Assembly (NCBI GenBank): GCA_018372435.1
Contig: JAHAJA010000008.1
Span: 98,746-162,745, forward strand
Direction of reading: 5' to 3'
Source: Clostridiales bacterium
GTDB lineage: Bacteria; Bacillota; Clostridia; Lachnospirales; Lachnospiraceae
Length of the DNA stretch: 64,000 nt
Position 1 is the stretch's first letter; each line of letters opens with the position of its first letter. A model generated the notes under the pieces. That model had not been told where the DNA came from. It did no database searches and worked only from the letters and a program-made list of their open reading frames with translations. This document shows positions 18,682-28,033 of this stretch, piece after piece. A program made the translations under genes and the position numbers.

Positions 18682-19422
18682 CTACTCAAATTCCTTAACT
18701 TTCTTAAACAGTTGCGTACGACTGCTAATTTCTAATTTACGATAGATATTCATGATATGTTTCTTAATCGTGAAGATACTAATCATCATCTCATCACTAA
18801 TCTGAAAATTATCTTTTCCAGCTAACATATTCTTAAGGACTTGGGTTTCTCTCGGTGTAAGGTTAAATCTATTAACAACTTCACTAACGGTGTATTTCGC
18901 TCCTGATTGTTCTTGCACCTCCACAGATAATCGTAACGCAAGGTGTTCTTTTAGCACATTACAGATTGCCAAATCATCATATTCAAAGTCTTGATTTCCA
19001 ATATAACGATATAAATTTATTACACCCACTCTCTTGTCTGCATAAGATAGGATAACATGTAAGGCAAATTGGAATTGATTTTCCTTATACAATGTATGAA
19101 TACATCTTCTTTGTTCAAACAAATCTTCTTTTTGATAATCTGACTCTATATATACGAAGTTCGTATTCTTATCAAGGATATCTGTATTAAGTCCTAACTC
19201 CCTCGCTGTCTTTTTGTCTTTTGCATGATAATGTAACGAGTTACTAAGAACATACTCCTTATTCAATTCGTCATATAGATACAAATCAGCAGCATCGTAT
19301 TCGATAAACATTCTCAAACTCTCAAATAGACGACTAGTCATATCACTAACGTTATGTATAGCGTAAACCTTATAAATCAAATCACTTACAACCGCTAATT
19401 TACCATGCCATGATTCCCCCAT
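18682..19422 (-). CDS. LuxR-type regulator with N-terminal GAF-like sensor domain
   Basis: A 246-aa regulator. About residues 10-165 look like a GAF-type ligand domain; the C-terminal 65 residues are a LuxR helix-turn-helix with LTPRETQVLKNMLAGKDNFQI and FTIKKHIMNIYRKLEISSR. An AGGTG ribosome site precedes the ATG. It lies downstream of the PucR gene, but a strong terminator separates them, so it is probably transcribed alone. Its signal and targets are unknown; the location suggests nitrogen or pyrimidine control. Confidence 0.85.
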   Translation of the reverse strand: MGESWHGKLAVVSDLIYKVYAIHNVSDMTSRLFESLRMFIEYDAADLYLYDELNKEYVLSNSLHYHAKDKKTARELGLNTDILDKNTNFVYIESDYQKEDLFEQRRCIHTLYKENQFQFALHVILSYADKRVGVINLYRYIGNQDFEYDDLAICNVLKEHLALRLSVEVQEQSGAKYTVSEVVNRFNLTPRETQVLKNMLAGKDNFQISDEMMISIFTIKKHIMNIYRKLEISSRTQLFKKVKEFE

Positions 19423-19535
19423 ACTATTACACCTATCCCTTCTTTCGAATCCATAACTTTACGATCTCTGACCGCGATGATTCTTCCTAATATACGCCAT
19501 TGAATTGCCTCGCAAGAACATAGAAACATTAAAAA

Positions 19536-19568
19536 ATCTCAGTGAGGGCCTTTTCTCCTCACTGAGAT
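19536..19568 (-). terminator. Terminator at the end of the pyrimidine locus
   Basis: A perfect 12-bp stem (ATCTCAGTGAGG with CCTCACTGAGAT) with a 9-nt loop is followed on the minus strand by TTTTTT. The arm begins inside the last codons of the PucR gene, so the stop codon lies in the stem. Confidence 0.85.
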
Positions 19569-20707
19569 ATCTCTTTAATTCGAAATGCTAACATTAAACG
19601 GAACTTATCATCTAATGTGCTGATTTCACTTTCTATTATTTTCTTAATTTTGTTTAACTGATAATTAATCGTATTGCGATGTAAATTCTCTTCCTCGGCA
19701 ATCTTTTGTATACTTCCATCACATGCAATATATCGTTGTAACAATTCTACATAGCTCGTTTTATGTTCTTTATCATAATCTTCAAGGTTTCCTAAAGTAT
19801 CTCGGTAATACTCTCTTAGGATTCTTGGATCATCAACTGATATTAGAATCTTCCTACTATCTAATTTATCAAAGACTAGATAGGTACTTGATGTATTCGC
19901 TGATAAAATCACAACTCGCATTGCCCGGTAATAGCTTCTTGATAACAAATATATGTTATTTACATTCGGTCCTATACCTACATGAACATCACTATTATCA
20001 TTATGACACATTTTAACAATATTATCAATTATGAATTCTATTTTTTCATTCGTGTATCCAATGAATACCATACAAATCGTTTGATTCTGTATAAATATAT
20101 TGATGTTTTCTAACGAATCTGCTTCCACTTCTTGTATTTTATTAATCACAAAATCTAAAACATGTTCTTCATCCATCCTGGCCGCTCGAATACCTACTAC
20201 GCAATAGGTATCATCTCTACGAAATCCATACCGTTCAACTACTTCAACCTGATTCTCCATATCATAAGAGGTTTCCATTAATTTCTTAAGTGCTGTAGAG
20301 AGTTGCTCTTCTCGTTGTTCGTCTTTGATGATCTGATTGCAAAAATCTCTAGTCATATCAACTAGTCTTGTTTTCCACGGCACTTCTAATATGGGGAAAT
20401 GTTTTTCATTGGCATATTCAAGTACTTCCATTGGTACTTTATCAATGTATGGGCCAACATTAATTACAAGACCAGCCGCTTCTTTATCAACCAAATTCTT
20501 AACAAAGGGAGTCAACCAGTTTCCTTCTCTTTTTGCAATACCAGTGGTGAATATTAATTCGCCACCACGTAAGAAGCTACTTGCCTCAATGTCTTCTATT
20601 GTATGTACCCATTGAACAACCTTATTCATACTCTGTTCACCTGCAAGAATACGCATTCCATACAAGTAATCAGAATTTTGACATAATTTTTGAAGGTGTA
20701 TCGCCAT
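19559..20707 (-). CDS. PucR-family transcriptional regulator
   Basis: A 382-aa regulator. The N-terminal PucR domain (about residues 5-120) contains VVQWVHTIEDIEASSFLRGGELIFTTG. A GGDEF-like middle region precedes a C-terminal HTH_30-type domain (residues about 325-375) with LHRNTINYQLNKIKKI. PucR proteins control purine and hydantoin catabolism in Bacillus. It is the last gene of the pyrimidine-degradation locus, 17 bp after the kinase-like gene, and is the best candidate for its regulator. The ATG has only a weak ribosome site. Confidence 0.88.
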   Translation of the reverse strand: MAIHLQKLCQNSDYLYGMRILAGEQSMNKVVQWVHTIEDIEASSFLRGGELIFTTGIAKREGNWLTPFVKNLVDKEAAGLVINVGPYIDKVPMEVLEYANEKHFPILEVPWKTRLVDMTRDFCNQIIKDEQREEQLSTALKKLMETSYDMENQVEVVERYGFRRDDTYCVVGIRAARMDEEHVLDFVINKIQEVEADSLENINIFIQNQTICMVFIGYTNEKIEFIIDNIVKMCHNDNSDVHVGIGPNVNNIYLLSRSYYRAMRVVILSANTSSTYLVFDKLDSRKILISVDDPRILREYYRDTLGNLEDYDKEHKTSYVELLQRYIACDGSIQKIAEEENLHRNTINYQLNKIKKIIESEISTLDDKFRLMLAFRIKEISQ

Positions 20708-20724
20708 ATCGCATCACTCGTTTC

Positions 20725-21348
20725 CTACTTGAACTTAATATTAATATACTCTTTAACTAGATTCACACAATCTTCTCTACCTATACGTTCACTATTCAGT
20801 ACAAGGTCATAATTGATTGGATTCGTCCAATCCTTACCCCCAGTGTAGTACTTGTAATAGTTACTTCTATACTTATCTGTTTTCTTTATTAGATAATGTG
20901 CTCTTTCTTCAGAAACATTCATTTTGTTCATAATAGAAGCTACACATGCATGACGTGGTGCTTCGATATATATACTAATTACATTACTATATTGCCTAAG
21001 AACATAGTCTGCACATTTCCCTACTATAATACATGCCTCCGTCTTTGCTAGGTTTCTAATGATTTCCGCTTGAATATTATATAAGTTTGTATCTGACACA
21101 AAGTCTTTTTCCGTAGGTTCAATAATCGTATTATATGGAACCGCCTTCAAAAGATTCGTTAAATAGCTACCATGTAATTTCTCATCAACGGAAACAAATT
21201 CACTTTCATCAATTCCACTCATCTGAGAAGCCATGGTTAAGATTTGTCTTTCATAACAAGGTATCTGAAGTTCTTCTGCTAATTTGGTAGCAATTTCTTT
21301 TCCACCGCTACCGAAACCTCTTGCTATTGTAATTACATAATTCTTCAT
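20725..21348 (-). CDS. Cytidylate-kinase-like protein
   Basis: A 207-aa protein of the cytidylate-kinase-like family. It has a P-loop-like ARGFGSGGKEIATKLAEEL at the N-terminus, an NMP-binding-like middle, and SERIGREDCVNLVKEYI at the end. Substrate is not established for this family; many members sit in operons unrelated to CMP synthesis. Here it lies between the amidohydrolase and PucR genes of a pyrimidine-degradation operon, which makes a nucleotide or pyrimidine-linked role attractive, but this is inference. GAGGGGG precedes the ATG. Confidence 0.8.
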   Translation of the reverse strand: MKNYVITIARGFGSGGKEIATKLAEELQIPCYERQILTMASQMSGIDESEFVSVDEKLHGSYLTNLLKAVPYNTIIEPTEKDFVSDTNLYNIQAEIIRNLAKTEACIIVGKCADYVLRQYSNVISIYIEAPRHACVASIMNKMNVSEERAHYLIKKTDKYRSNYYKYYTGGKDWTNPINYDLVLNSERIGREDCVNLVKEYINIKFK

Positions 21349-21368
21349 TACAAATCCCCCTCACTATC

Positions 21369-22631
21369 TTATTCAGCATCTGCTTTCAATACTGCATTCA
21401 ACATAACTGTGGCTCCTTCTGTACAATGTTCTGGTGTTGAATATTCTGGTTCACAATGTGATAAACCGTCTTTTGATTGAACAAATATCATTGTTGTTGG
21501 TAACATGTAAGCAGCAAATTGAGCATCATGACCTGCACCCGAGTGGATATATTGATGTTTTACTCCTAATTCTTCTGCTGCCGACTTAACATAAGATACT
21601 AATTTCTTATCCCAGTAAACGGTATCACGGTTCCAAGCTTTTACCACCTCACAAGTACAACCACTCCATTCTTTTGCAGAAACACTCTTTACAATTGCAA
21701 GTACTTTCTCAAGTACTTTTGGATCTTCATGTCTTGCATCAATTGAGAAATCAAAGTAATCCGCTACACAAGTATGAACACAAGGGTGGCATTCAACTTC
21801 ACCAGTTGTATAAACCAAATCATCAACTCCTAATTGATCAATTTTGTCATGTAAGTAACAAAGTGCTCTCGATGCTGCGTAGAATGCATCACGTCTCTTA
21901 GGCATTGGGAAAGTTCCTGCGTGAACAGTTTGACCATAGAAACGAACACGATAGTTAAACATTCCAAGAACACAATCAACTACTCCAATTGTACTTCCTG
22001 CATCTTCAAGAATTGGACCTTGTTCAATATGAGTTTCAAACATATATTGATATCTCTCAGGAGAGATTCTATTTTCCTTATCACCTTTGAAGCCAGATGC
22101 CTCTAAGGCATCACCAAATGTTTTCGTTTTATCTAGAATACTTTTAGAGTTCATCATATCTTCGTATCTAAACTTACCGCGGATATCTTCTGGTAGATAT
22201 TCATAACATACAATTCCAGAACACATCATTGCTGGTGGATACAATGACCCTTCTTCGTTGGTCCAGATCATTGCGGTTAATGGATGTATATGAGGAATAT
22301 TCTGATCAGCAACTGTTTCTAATACTTCCATTGCTGCCATAACTCCAAGAATACCATCGTAGTTACCACCATTCTTAACGGAATCCACATGAGAACCCAT
22401 AACGATACGCTTAGCATCCGGATCGCTACCTGGAAGTGTAGCATACATGTTGGCAACATCATCTACTTCTATGATTGCACCGATTGCTTCCATACGTTTC
22501 TTGAATTCATTTCTAGCCATAAGTGCTTCTGGTGAAAGGGAATATCTTGTAATACCACCATGACCAGCATCTCCAAAAGTTGAAAATGTTTTGATTTTAT
22601 CTGACATTCTATCTAAACTACATCTATACAT
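21369..22631 (-). CDS. N-carbamoyl-amino-acid / beta-ureidopropionate amidohydrolase (M20 family)
   Basis: A 420-aa zinc-dependent hydrolase of the allantoate/N-carbamoyl-amino-acid amidohydrolase group. Metal-site motifs include GSHVDSVKNGGNYDG near residue 80, the acidic pair in TNEEG near residue 128, ETHIEQGPILE near residue 195 and a C-terminal SGAGHDAQFA. In the pyrimidine route it would cleave N-carbamoyl-beta-alanine to beta-alanine, CO2 and ammonia. It follows PreA and dihydropyrimidinase in the same operon, which supports that substrate over allantoate. AAAGGGG precedes the ATG. Confidence 0.88.
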   Translation of the reverse strand: MYRCSLDRMSDKIKTFSTFGDAGHGGITRYSLSPEALMARNEFKKRMEAIGAIIEVDDVANMYATLPGSDPDAKRIVMGSHVDSVKNGGNYDGILGVMAAMEVLETVADQNIPHIHPLTAMIWTNEEGSLYPPAMMCSGIVCYEYLPEDIRGKFRYEDMMNSKSILDKTKTFGDALEASGFKGDKENRISPERYQYMFETHIEQGPILEDAGSTIGVVDCVLGMFNYRVRFYGQTVHAGTFPMPKRRDAFYAASRALCYLHDKIDQLGVDDLVYTTGEVECHPCVHTCVADYFDFSIDARHEDPKVLEKVLAIVKSVSAKEWSGCTCEVVKAWNRDTVYWDKKLVSYVKSAAEELGVKHQYIHSGAGHDAQFAAYMLPTTMIFVQSKDGLSHCEPEYSTPEHCTEGATVMLNAVLKADAE

Positions 22632-22691
22632 AATAATTACCCCTTTCAGTTTATATCTATAAGGTTAGTTTATTCGCAACCCGCTCTCGCC

Positions 22692-22747
22692 GAAGTTCGA
22701 AGTGGTACGTAAGGCTCTAACTACAGAACCTAGGTACCAACGACTTC
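22692..22747 (-). repeat. Inverted repeat between the preA-like and amidohydrolase genes
   Basis: GAAGT-TCG-AAGTGGTAC pairs imperfectly with GTACCA-ACGACTTC around a 25-nt centre. It lies in an unusually G+C-rich 140-bp gap inside the operon. No T-run follows, so a message-processing or stabilising hairpin is more likely than a terminator. Confidence 0.45.
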
Positions 22748-22772
22748 ATACAGTTGCTCACCAAACTATGCT

Positions 22773-24281
22773 CTACATCACCTTAGTCAAATCTTTCTTC
22801 TTTACTATAGTACCATAGGATATGGCATCAATGGGACATACCGTCGTACACAAGTGACATCCCACACATTTATTCGGGTTCATAATTGGTTTTCTATCAT
22901 CTCCAGCTGTTAAGGCTTGATGTCCTCCATCGTAACAAGATACGATACATCTTCCACACCCCACACAACCACTTCTATTAAACTTAGGATAACAGATACT
23001 AACTCTTTCTAAGTCTTCTGCTGGTACTATCTTGCTTAACGCGTTACCTAATATATCTTCAACCTTATTAAATCCTCTTTCTGATAGATATCTAGATAAT
23101 CCGTCAATCAAATCATCAATAATTCGGTATCCATATTCCATAACAGAGGTTGTAATTTGAACCGTGGAACACCCCATTGCTATGAATTCCATGGCATCTT
23201 TCCAAGTTGTTATTCCACCCATACCACTTACTGGTATATCTGCAAGCACCTTATCTACTTTCATATCATGAATGAAGCGTAGTGCTATTGGCTTAATTGC
23301 CTTGCCTGAATATCCACCAACAGAAGAATACCCTCCAACCTCTGGAGCTGTTGTGAATGTATCAATATCTACATTCATAATACTCTTAATCGTATTGATT
23401 GCTGCTAGACCATAAGCCCCTGCCTCTATTGCTGCCCTTGCTGGAATCTCCATATTCGTAATGTTAGGAGTCATCTTCGCGAGAACTGGTAAGGAAGTAC
23501 CTTTCTTTGTGGCTTTCGTAAACTTACTTACGAGTTCTGGATTCGTTCCAATATCACTACCTAGTCCGGTTCCACTCATATGCGGACAAGAGAAGTTACA
23601 TTCGATAATATCAGCTCCAGCTTCTTCAACTAAAGTGGCTAGTTTCGTCCATTCTTCCTCATCTCTACCCATAATAGAAGCAATAATAATCTTCGATGGA
23701 TAGTCCTTCTTTAATTTACAAAAGAATTCAAGATTTTCCTCTAAGGTATGGTCTGAGATCTGTTCGATATTCTTAAAACCTACAAACTTTTCTCCTTCTT
23801 TTTCTATCTGCGAAAACCTTGGAGAAGCTTCGTTTGGCACGAACATTCCAACTGTTTTGAATGCTACTCCTGCCCAGCCCATATCAAACGCTTTCGCCAC
23901 CATATCATAGTTACTACCTACTACAGAGGAAGATAGAAAAAATGGATTCTCACAGATAACTCCACATAAACTTGTTGATAAATCAACTGATTTTGATTCA
24001 TAATAAGGTAGGTTTCCTAGCCCTGCCATGATCTTGTCAATTGCAACTGGTTGATCAAATTTACTTCTAACACATGCTTTCATACATGTTTTATCCTCAC
24101 ATGTAGTACAATCTATATTCTCAGTAAGAATTTCTCTCGCACCACTTACATTCTCAAATCGTAGTGCACGAATTACTCTTGCAGGATCCGTTTTATTGCT
24201 ACACGCCTGTGTACAAGCTGGATTCTCACAAAGGAAACATGCACCTGTTAATGTATTTAATATTCTCTTGATTGCCGCCAT
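22773..24281 (-). CDS. preA: Dihydropyrimidine dehydrogenase PreA-like subunit with extra N-terminal Fe-S domain
   Basis: A 502-aa iron-sulfur flavoprotein for reductive pyrimidine breakdown (uracil/thymine to the dihydro form). Residues 15-27 and 58-70 each carry C-x2-C-x4-C-x3-C, resembling the N-terminal cluster domain of PreT and mammalian DPD. An FMN TIM barrel follows (about 85-420; NFSCPHMSGTGLGSD, LAKMTPNITN, SGMGGI), then two 4Fe-4S motifs (CVGCGRCIVSCYDGGHQA and CVGCHLCTTVCP). The start at 24281 has GGAGG 8 nt upstream; a longer frame adds 19 residues without a site. The FAD/NAD(P)H part of PreT is absent here and from the neighbouring genes, so the electron donor is open. Confidence 0.88.
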   Translation of the reverse strand: MAAIKRILNTLTGACFLCENPACTQACSNKTDPARVIRALRFENVSGAREILTENIDCTTCEDKTCMKACVRSKFDQPVAIDKIMAGLGNLPYYESKSVDLSTSLCGVICENPFFLSSSVVGSNYDMVAKAFDMGWAGVAFKTVGMFVPNEASPRFSQIEKEGEKFVGFKNIEQISDHTLEENLEFFCKLKKDYPSKIIIASIMGRDEEEWTKLATLVEEAGADIIECNFSCPHMSGTGLGSDIGTNPELVSKFTKATKKGTSLPVLAKMTPNITNMEIPARAAIEAGAYGLAAINTIKSIMNVDIDTFTTAPEVGGYSSVGGYSGKAIKPIALRFIHDMKVDKVLADIPVSGMGGITTWKDAMEFIAMGCSTVQITTSVMEYGYRIIDDLIDGLSRYLSERGFNKVEDILGNALSKIVPAEDLERVSICYPKFNRSGCVGCGRCIVSCYDGGHQALTAGDDRKPIMNPNKCVGCHLCTTVCPIDAISYGTIVKKKDLTKVM

Positions 24282-24399
24282 TAACATCGCCTCCACTCTT
24301 GGTTTTCTCATCTTATGTATCGTAACTATTTCGTACAATTACATTTCACCAGTGTCCGAAACAGTTAAATAACAGTTTTAATCAGATTTATACTTTTCA

Positions 24400-25767
24400 T
24401 TATCTTTTTGCTTTTCGCTTAACGAATCTGCCTAAACCAGGTGTACCAACAAAGTCACCATTATCATAAACCAAATTGCCTCTTACATATGTCTGCACTG
24501 GATACCCATGGAGTTCTTTCCCTTCCCAGATTGTATGATCATAATCAGAATGCATATTTTCTACATGCACGGTAAAATCTTTCTCTTTGTCATAGATTAC
24601 GATATCTGCATCTTTACCAATTGCTAAAGACCCTTTTTCCTTACATCCAAAGATTTTCGCTGGATTTGTAGAACATACCTCGACAACTTTCTCAAAGGAT
24701 AACTTTCCAGAATTCGCAGCATCTAACATATAGGGATACAGATTCTCAACACCTGCACAACCATTTGGTATCTTAGTGAAATTATCTTTTCCCCAATCTT
24801 TTTCGTAACTTTGGAATGGACAGTGATCGGTTGCAACTGTATCAATAAATCCTGTCTTAATTGCTTCCCATAAAGCATCTTGACTTTCTTTTCCCTTCAT
24901 CGGTGGGGAACAAACGAAGTTTCTTCCATCTTCTCTCTTATACACATCACATGTGAATTCAAGATATTGTGGACAAGTTTCAACATACACTTCATGTCCT
25001 GCCTTCTTAGCTTCTGTACAAGCCTCTAACCCCTCTTTATCCGCCATATGAACGATGTAGATTGGGGCCTCTAGATGCGTTGCCCAGTGAACGGCTCTCT
25101 TATCTGCTTCTGCTTCTACGAATTCCGGTCTACTTAAGTAGTGATACCATGCACTGGTCTTACCTTCTGCTAAGAATTCCTCTATATTCAAATCAATCAG
25201 GTCTGGATTTTCTGCATGTACATTGATAATAGCCCCAAGCTCTTTTGCTCGTAGCAACAATCTTGCCAATGTGCCATCATCAACCATCATGTTTTCTTTC
25301 TTATAGACTAGGAAACACTTAAAGCTTGTGATTCCTTCTTCTACTGCCCTTTCCATTTCCTCTAATATCTCACCAGCGTTTAAATCAGTGATACAACAAT
25401 GAAATGCGTAATCTACACAAGCTTCATTCACTAGAATCTCTTTCTTAGAATTGATTACTCCTAAGATTGTTTCACCCTTATGTTGAATCGGATAATCAAA
25501 TATTGTAGTGACACCACCACATGCTGCTGCTCTTGTTCCAGCTAGATAACTATCTGCTGATACCGTACCACCGAATGGCATTGCAAGATGTGTATGTACA
25601 TCTAACGCTCCTGGTAATACTAACTTCCCAGTGGCATCCACCACTTTATCTGTTTCCCCAACTAAATCTTTACCGATTGCTACAATCTTACCACCCTCAA
25701 CACCTAGATCCGCTACAAAACTTTCTTTCGCTGTTACAATTGTTCCATTCTTAATTAATAAATCCAT
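24400..25767 (-). CDS. hydA: Dihydropyrimidinase / D-hydantoinase
   Basis: A 455-aa cyclic amidohydrolase that opens dihydrouracil or hydantoin rings. The metal-binding HTH is in DVHTHLAMPFGG near residue 58, the carboxylated-lysine region is FKCFLVYKKEN near residue 149, later His ligands lie in NVHAENPD and YIVHMADKEG, and the Asp is in ATDHCPF. Length matches the family. It sits between the transporter and the PreA-like gene, consistent with the second step of reductive pyrimidine catabolism. Hydantoin is an alternative substrate that cannot be excluded. Confidence 0.9.
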   Translation of the reverse strand: MDLLIKNGTIVTAKESFVADLGVEGGKIVAIGKDLVGETDKVVDATGKLVLPGALDVHTHLAMPFGGTVSADSYLAGTRAAACGGVTTIFDYPIQHKGETILGVINSKKEILVNEACVDYAFHCCITDLNAGEILEEMERAVEEGITSFKCFLVYKKENMMVDDGTLARLLLRAKELGAIINVHAENPDLIDLNIEEFLAEGKTSAWYHYLSRPEFVEAEADKRAVHWATHLEAPIYIVHMADKEGLEACTEAKKAGHEVYVETCPQYLEFTCDVYKREDGRNFVCSPPMKGKESQDALWEAIKTGFIDTVATDHCPFQSYEKDWGKDNFTKIPNGCAGVENLYPYMLDAANSGKLSFEKVVEVCSTNPAKIFGCKEKGSLAIGKDADIVIYDKEKDFTVHVENMHSDYDHTIWEGKELHGYPVQTYVRGNLVYDNGDFVGTPGLGRFVKRKAKR

Positions 25768-25841
25768 ATCACACCATTCCCTTCTAAAGATCTAATAGCT
25801 TTTCTACTCTTAATTCTTGTTATTATTTAGGTTTCGAGGGT

Positions 25842-25893
25842 CAAAAGGTCATTAACAACATTGAAGATGAATACTAGGGAATAAGACCTTTTG
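25842..25893 (-). repeat. Inverted repeat between binding-protein and hydA genes
   Basis: CAAAAGGTC and GACCTTTTG form a perfect 9-bp stem across a 34-nt loop in the 146-bp gap after the binding-protein gene. It may separate the highly expressed binding protein from the enzymes by RNA processing. Confidence 0.4.
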
Positions 25894-25913
25894 GCACTTG
25901 AATCCTATATTTG

Positions 25914-27101
25914 TTATTTCATAAACGTATCTAATTTATATACAAGTACAAGTCCTGATCTTTGGTATACTTGTGAGATTTCTAATAAGTCCATACCGCC
26001 TGAATTTGCAGCTATTAGATTTGCTAACCAAGTTACGCCAAAATCTACTGTGCCATTACTTACCGCTGTCGTTTCACTAATATCACCACCACCAGATACA
26101 ACATTTACTTCTAAACCAACTTCACCATAGTAGCCTTTTTCAAGTGCTACATAATAACCCATGAACTGTGCTTGCGGAAGCCATTTTAATTGGATTGTTA
26201 CGCTAGCCTTTTCAGGAGTTCCAAATTTACCATCGGTTGATGCAGCTGCTCCTTCCCAGTAAGAAGTATCTCTAACATCATCTAAGGTAAGTTTGCTAAG
26301 TTTATCCGCAGCTGCCTTATCATCAAGTGCAATGTATTTCTTAGCTAATTCTAGTGTTTGGCTCATAGCTGCTTCGTCCATCTTACCGAGCTCTGTAACC
26401 GTATTACCGTTTATATCTGTTTCAACTAACTTCTTAACTTCGCTAGCCATATAGGATTGGTGATTTGCTGATACAGAAGAACCATATTTGTATACAATTT
26501 CAGCTGCTTCTTCAGGGTTTTCGCAAGCGTATTTCCAGCCCTTCATAGAAGCATAGATGAATGCTTTTACCGTATTAGGATTTTGCTCTGCGAATGCTCT
26601 AGTACAGAAGATATTATCCTCAAGCATCGCTACACCCTCATCATTCATATCGATTGTACCAACGGTGTCCCCATAATTGTAAGCACCATCATAATTGTTT
26701 TTAACTAATCCAAGCTCGTTATACGTCATTGCAGAAGCTAATGTAATAGAATCATCGTCAAAGCCGTCCATATCGAATGCCTGACTTAAGTATGTAATTG
26801 GTTGACCATATTTGGTTAACAATGCTTGGATTTCATATTCATTACCAAGCCCCCAGTTACCAACTTTTCCTTCTGATGCTGCTAGTTTAACAATCTCCTC
26901 ATTTGACATTACTGTCCCTGCTTCTGTAGAAGTATCTGCTGTTTCACCTGCCTCTGTATCTGTTGATACTGTTTCTTGTGTTTGGTTACCAGTTACTTCC
27001 TTCTTATTGCTACTACAACCAGCTAATGAAGCCATTACCAACGTTGCGGCCATCAATATAGCTACCATTTTCTTTGCTTTACATCTTCTCATATCTTTCA
27101 T
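25914..27101 (-). CDS. NMT1/THI5-type ABC substrate-binding lipoprotein, circularly permuted
   Basis: A 395-aa lipoprotein (lipobox ASLAGC, Cys 29; Thr/Glu-rich linker to about residue 62). The start at 27101 has GGAGG 5 nt upstream. The domain order is unusual. Residues 79-284 match the middle and C-terminal part of NMT1/THI5 binding proteins (KVGNWGLGNEYEIQALL, then FAEQNPNTVKAFIYASMKGW). Residues 299-388 match what is normally the N-terminus (VTIQLKWLPQAQFMGYYVALEKGYY, SNGTVDFGVTWLANLI). The chain therefore begins in the inter-lobe hinge and ends with the usual first half. The reading frame and signal peptide are intact. With the adjacent permeases and ATPase it probably imports a pyrimidine or hydantoin. 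Confidence 0.85.
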   Translation of the reverse strand: MKDMRRCKAKKMVAILMAATLVMASLAGCSSNKKEVTGNQTQETVSTDTEAGETADTSTEAGTVMSNEEIVKLAASEGKVGNWGLGNEYEIQALLTKYGQPITYLSQAFDMDGFDDDSITLASAMTYNELGLVKNNYDGAYNYGDTVGTIDMNDEGVAMLEDNIFCTRAFAEQNPNTVKAFIYASMKGWKYACENPEEAAEIVYKYGSSVSANHQSYMASEVKKLVETDINGNTVTELGKMDEAAMSQTLELAKKYIALDDKAAADKLSKLTLDDVRDTSYWEGAAASTDGKFGTPEKASVTIQLKWLPQAQFMGYYVALEKGYYGEVGLEVNVVSGGGDISETTAVSNGTVDFGVTWLANLIAANSGGMDLLEISQVYQRSGLVLVYKLDTFMK

Positions 27102-27185
27102 AAAATCCTCCTGTCTGCCATCAGTTGCGGCACTATCTTTTATTGTAGAACAACCATATTTTAAGCTATGAAACACTCCTGACCA

Positions 27186-28016
27186 CTATTTTCTGTTCCT
27201 TAGCAAAATACCTTCAAACATCATTAATAAACAATACATACTTACACCAATTAGGCACGCAACCGCAATGTAGGTCCAAGCTGTTGCATACTGTGCAATA
27301 ACGATATTCTCTCTAATCTGCCTGCCAACTCCCGTTATATATTCTGCAAAATATTCACTTACAATTGCACTAATAACACTAGATGGTACTCCTACTCGAA
27401 GTGCTGTGAATATATAAGGCACACTGTTTGGTAGTCGTAACTTAAAGAAAACCACTCTGTTCTTTGCTGCATAGGATTTCATCAAGTCTAAGGAAAATTC
27501 CTGCAAATCGTTCAGTCCTCTATATGCATTCACACTCATCGTTGCTATGGAGACAATTATGACTACTAATACCTTCGCTACCATACTTCTTACACTTGCA
27601 TCACTACTCACATCTTTTGTCCAGTTTGTCATAACTGGTGCAAGTGCTACAATGGGAATGGCATTAAATGCTGCAACAATGGATAATCCACCTGTCCCCC
27701 ATCTTGGAAACACCGTTGCCAAAACCGCGATTAGATATCCTATGAAAGAACCAATGGCTAAACCGATTACTGCAACTAAGACTGTTGCCTTTACATTCAA
27801 CATTATCTTAGGAAGGTTATCCCCTATGATGCGATTAATCTGACTTGGTAGTGGTAATGTAAAGGTATCTGTACCCAGTATCTTATGTAAAATCTGTGTT
27901 TGCCATAATGTAAACACCAACACTCCAAGTGCTACTGGTAATATGACGCTTAAGAAAGGCTGTACCTTAGGATTCCTGAAAAACCGTATGAATATATTTT
28001 TCTTTCTTTTTATCAT
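27186..28016 (-). CDS. ABC transporter permease (NMT1/SsuC type)
   Basis: A 276-aa binding-protein-dependent permease with about six membrane helices; the EAA-type loop is near residues 165-200 (MKSYAAKNRVVFFKLRLPNSVPYI). It partners the second permease at 28034-28864 and the ATPase at 28861-29667. Two different permease genes imply a heterodimeric channel. GAGAGGACGGAG precedes the ATG. It is 18 bp from the next permease. Confidence 0.88.
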   Translation of the reverse strand: MIKRKKNIFIRFFRNPKVQPFLSVILPVALGVLVFTLWQTQILHKILGTDTFTLPLPSQINRIIGDNLPKIMLNVKATVLVAVIGLAIGSFIGYLIAVLATVFPRWGTGGLSIVAAFNAIPIVALAPVMTNWTKDVSSDASVRSMVAKVLVVIIVSIATMSVNAYRGLNDLQEFSLDLMKSYAAKNRVVFFKLRLPNSVPYIFTALRVGVPSSVISAIVSEYFAEYITGVGRQIRENIVIAQYATAWTYIAVACLIGVSMYCLLMMFEGILLRNRK

Positions 28017-28033
28017 CTACACTCCGTCCTCTC

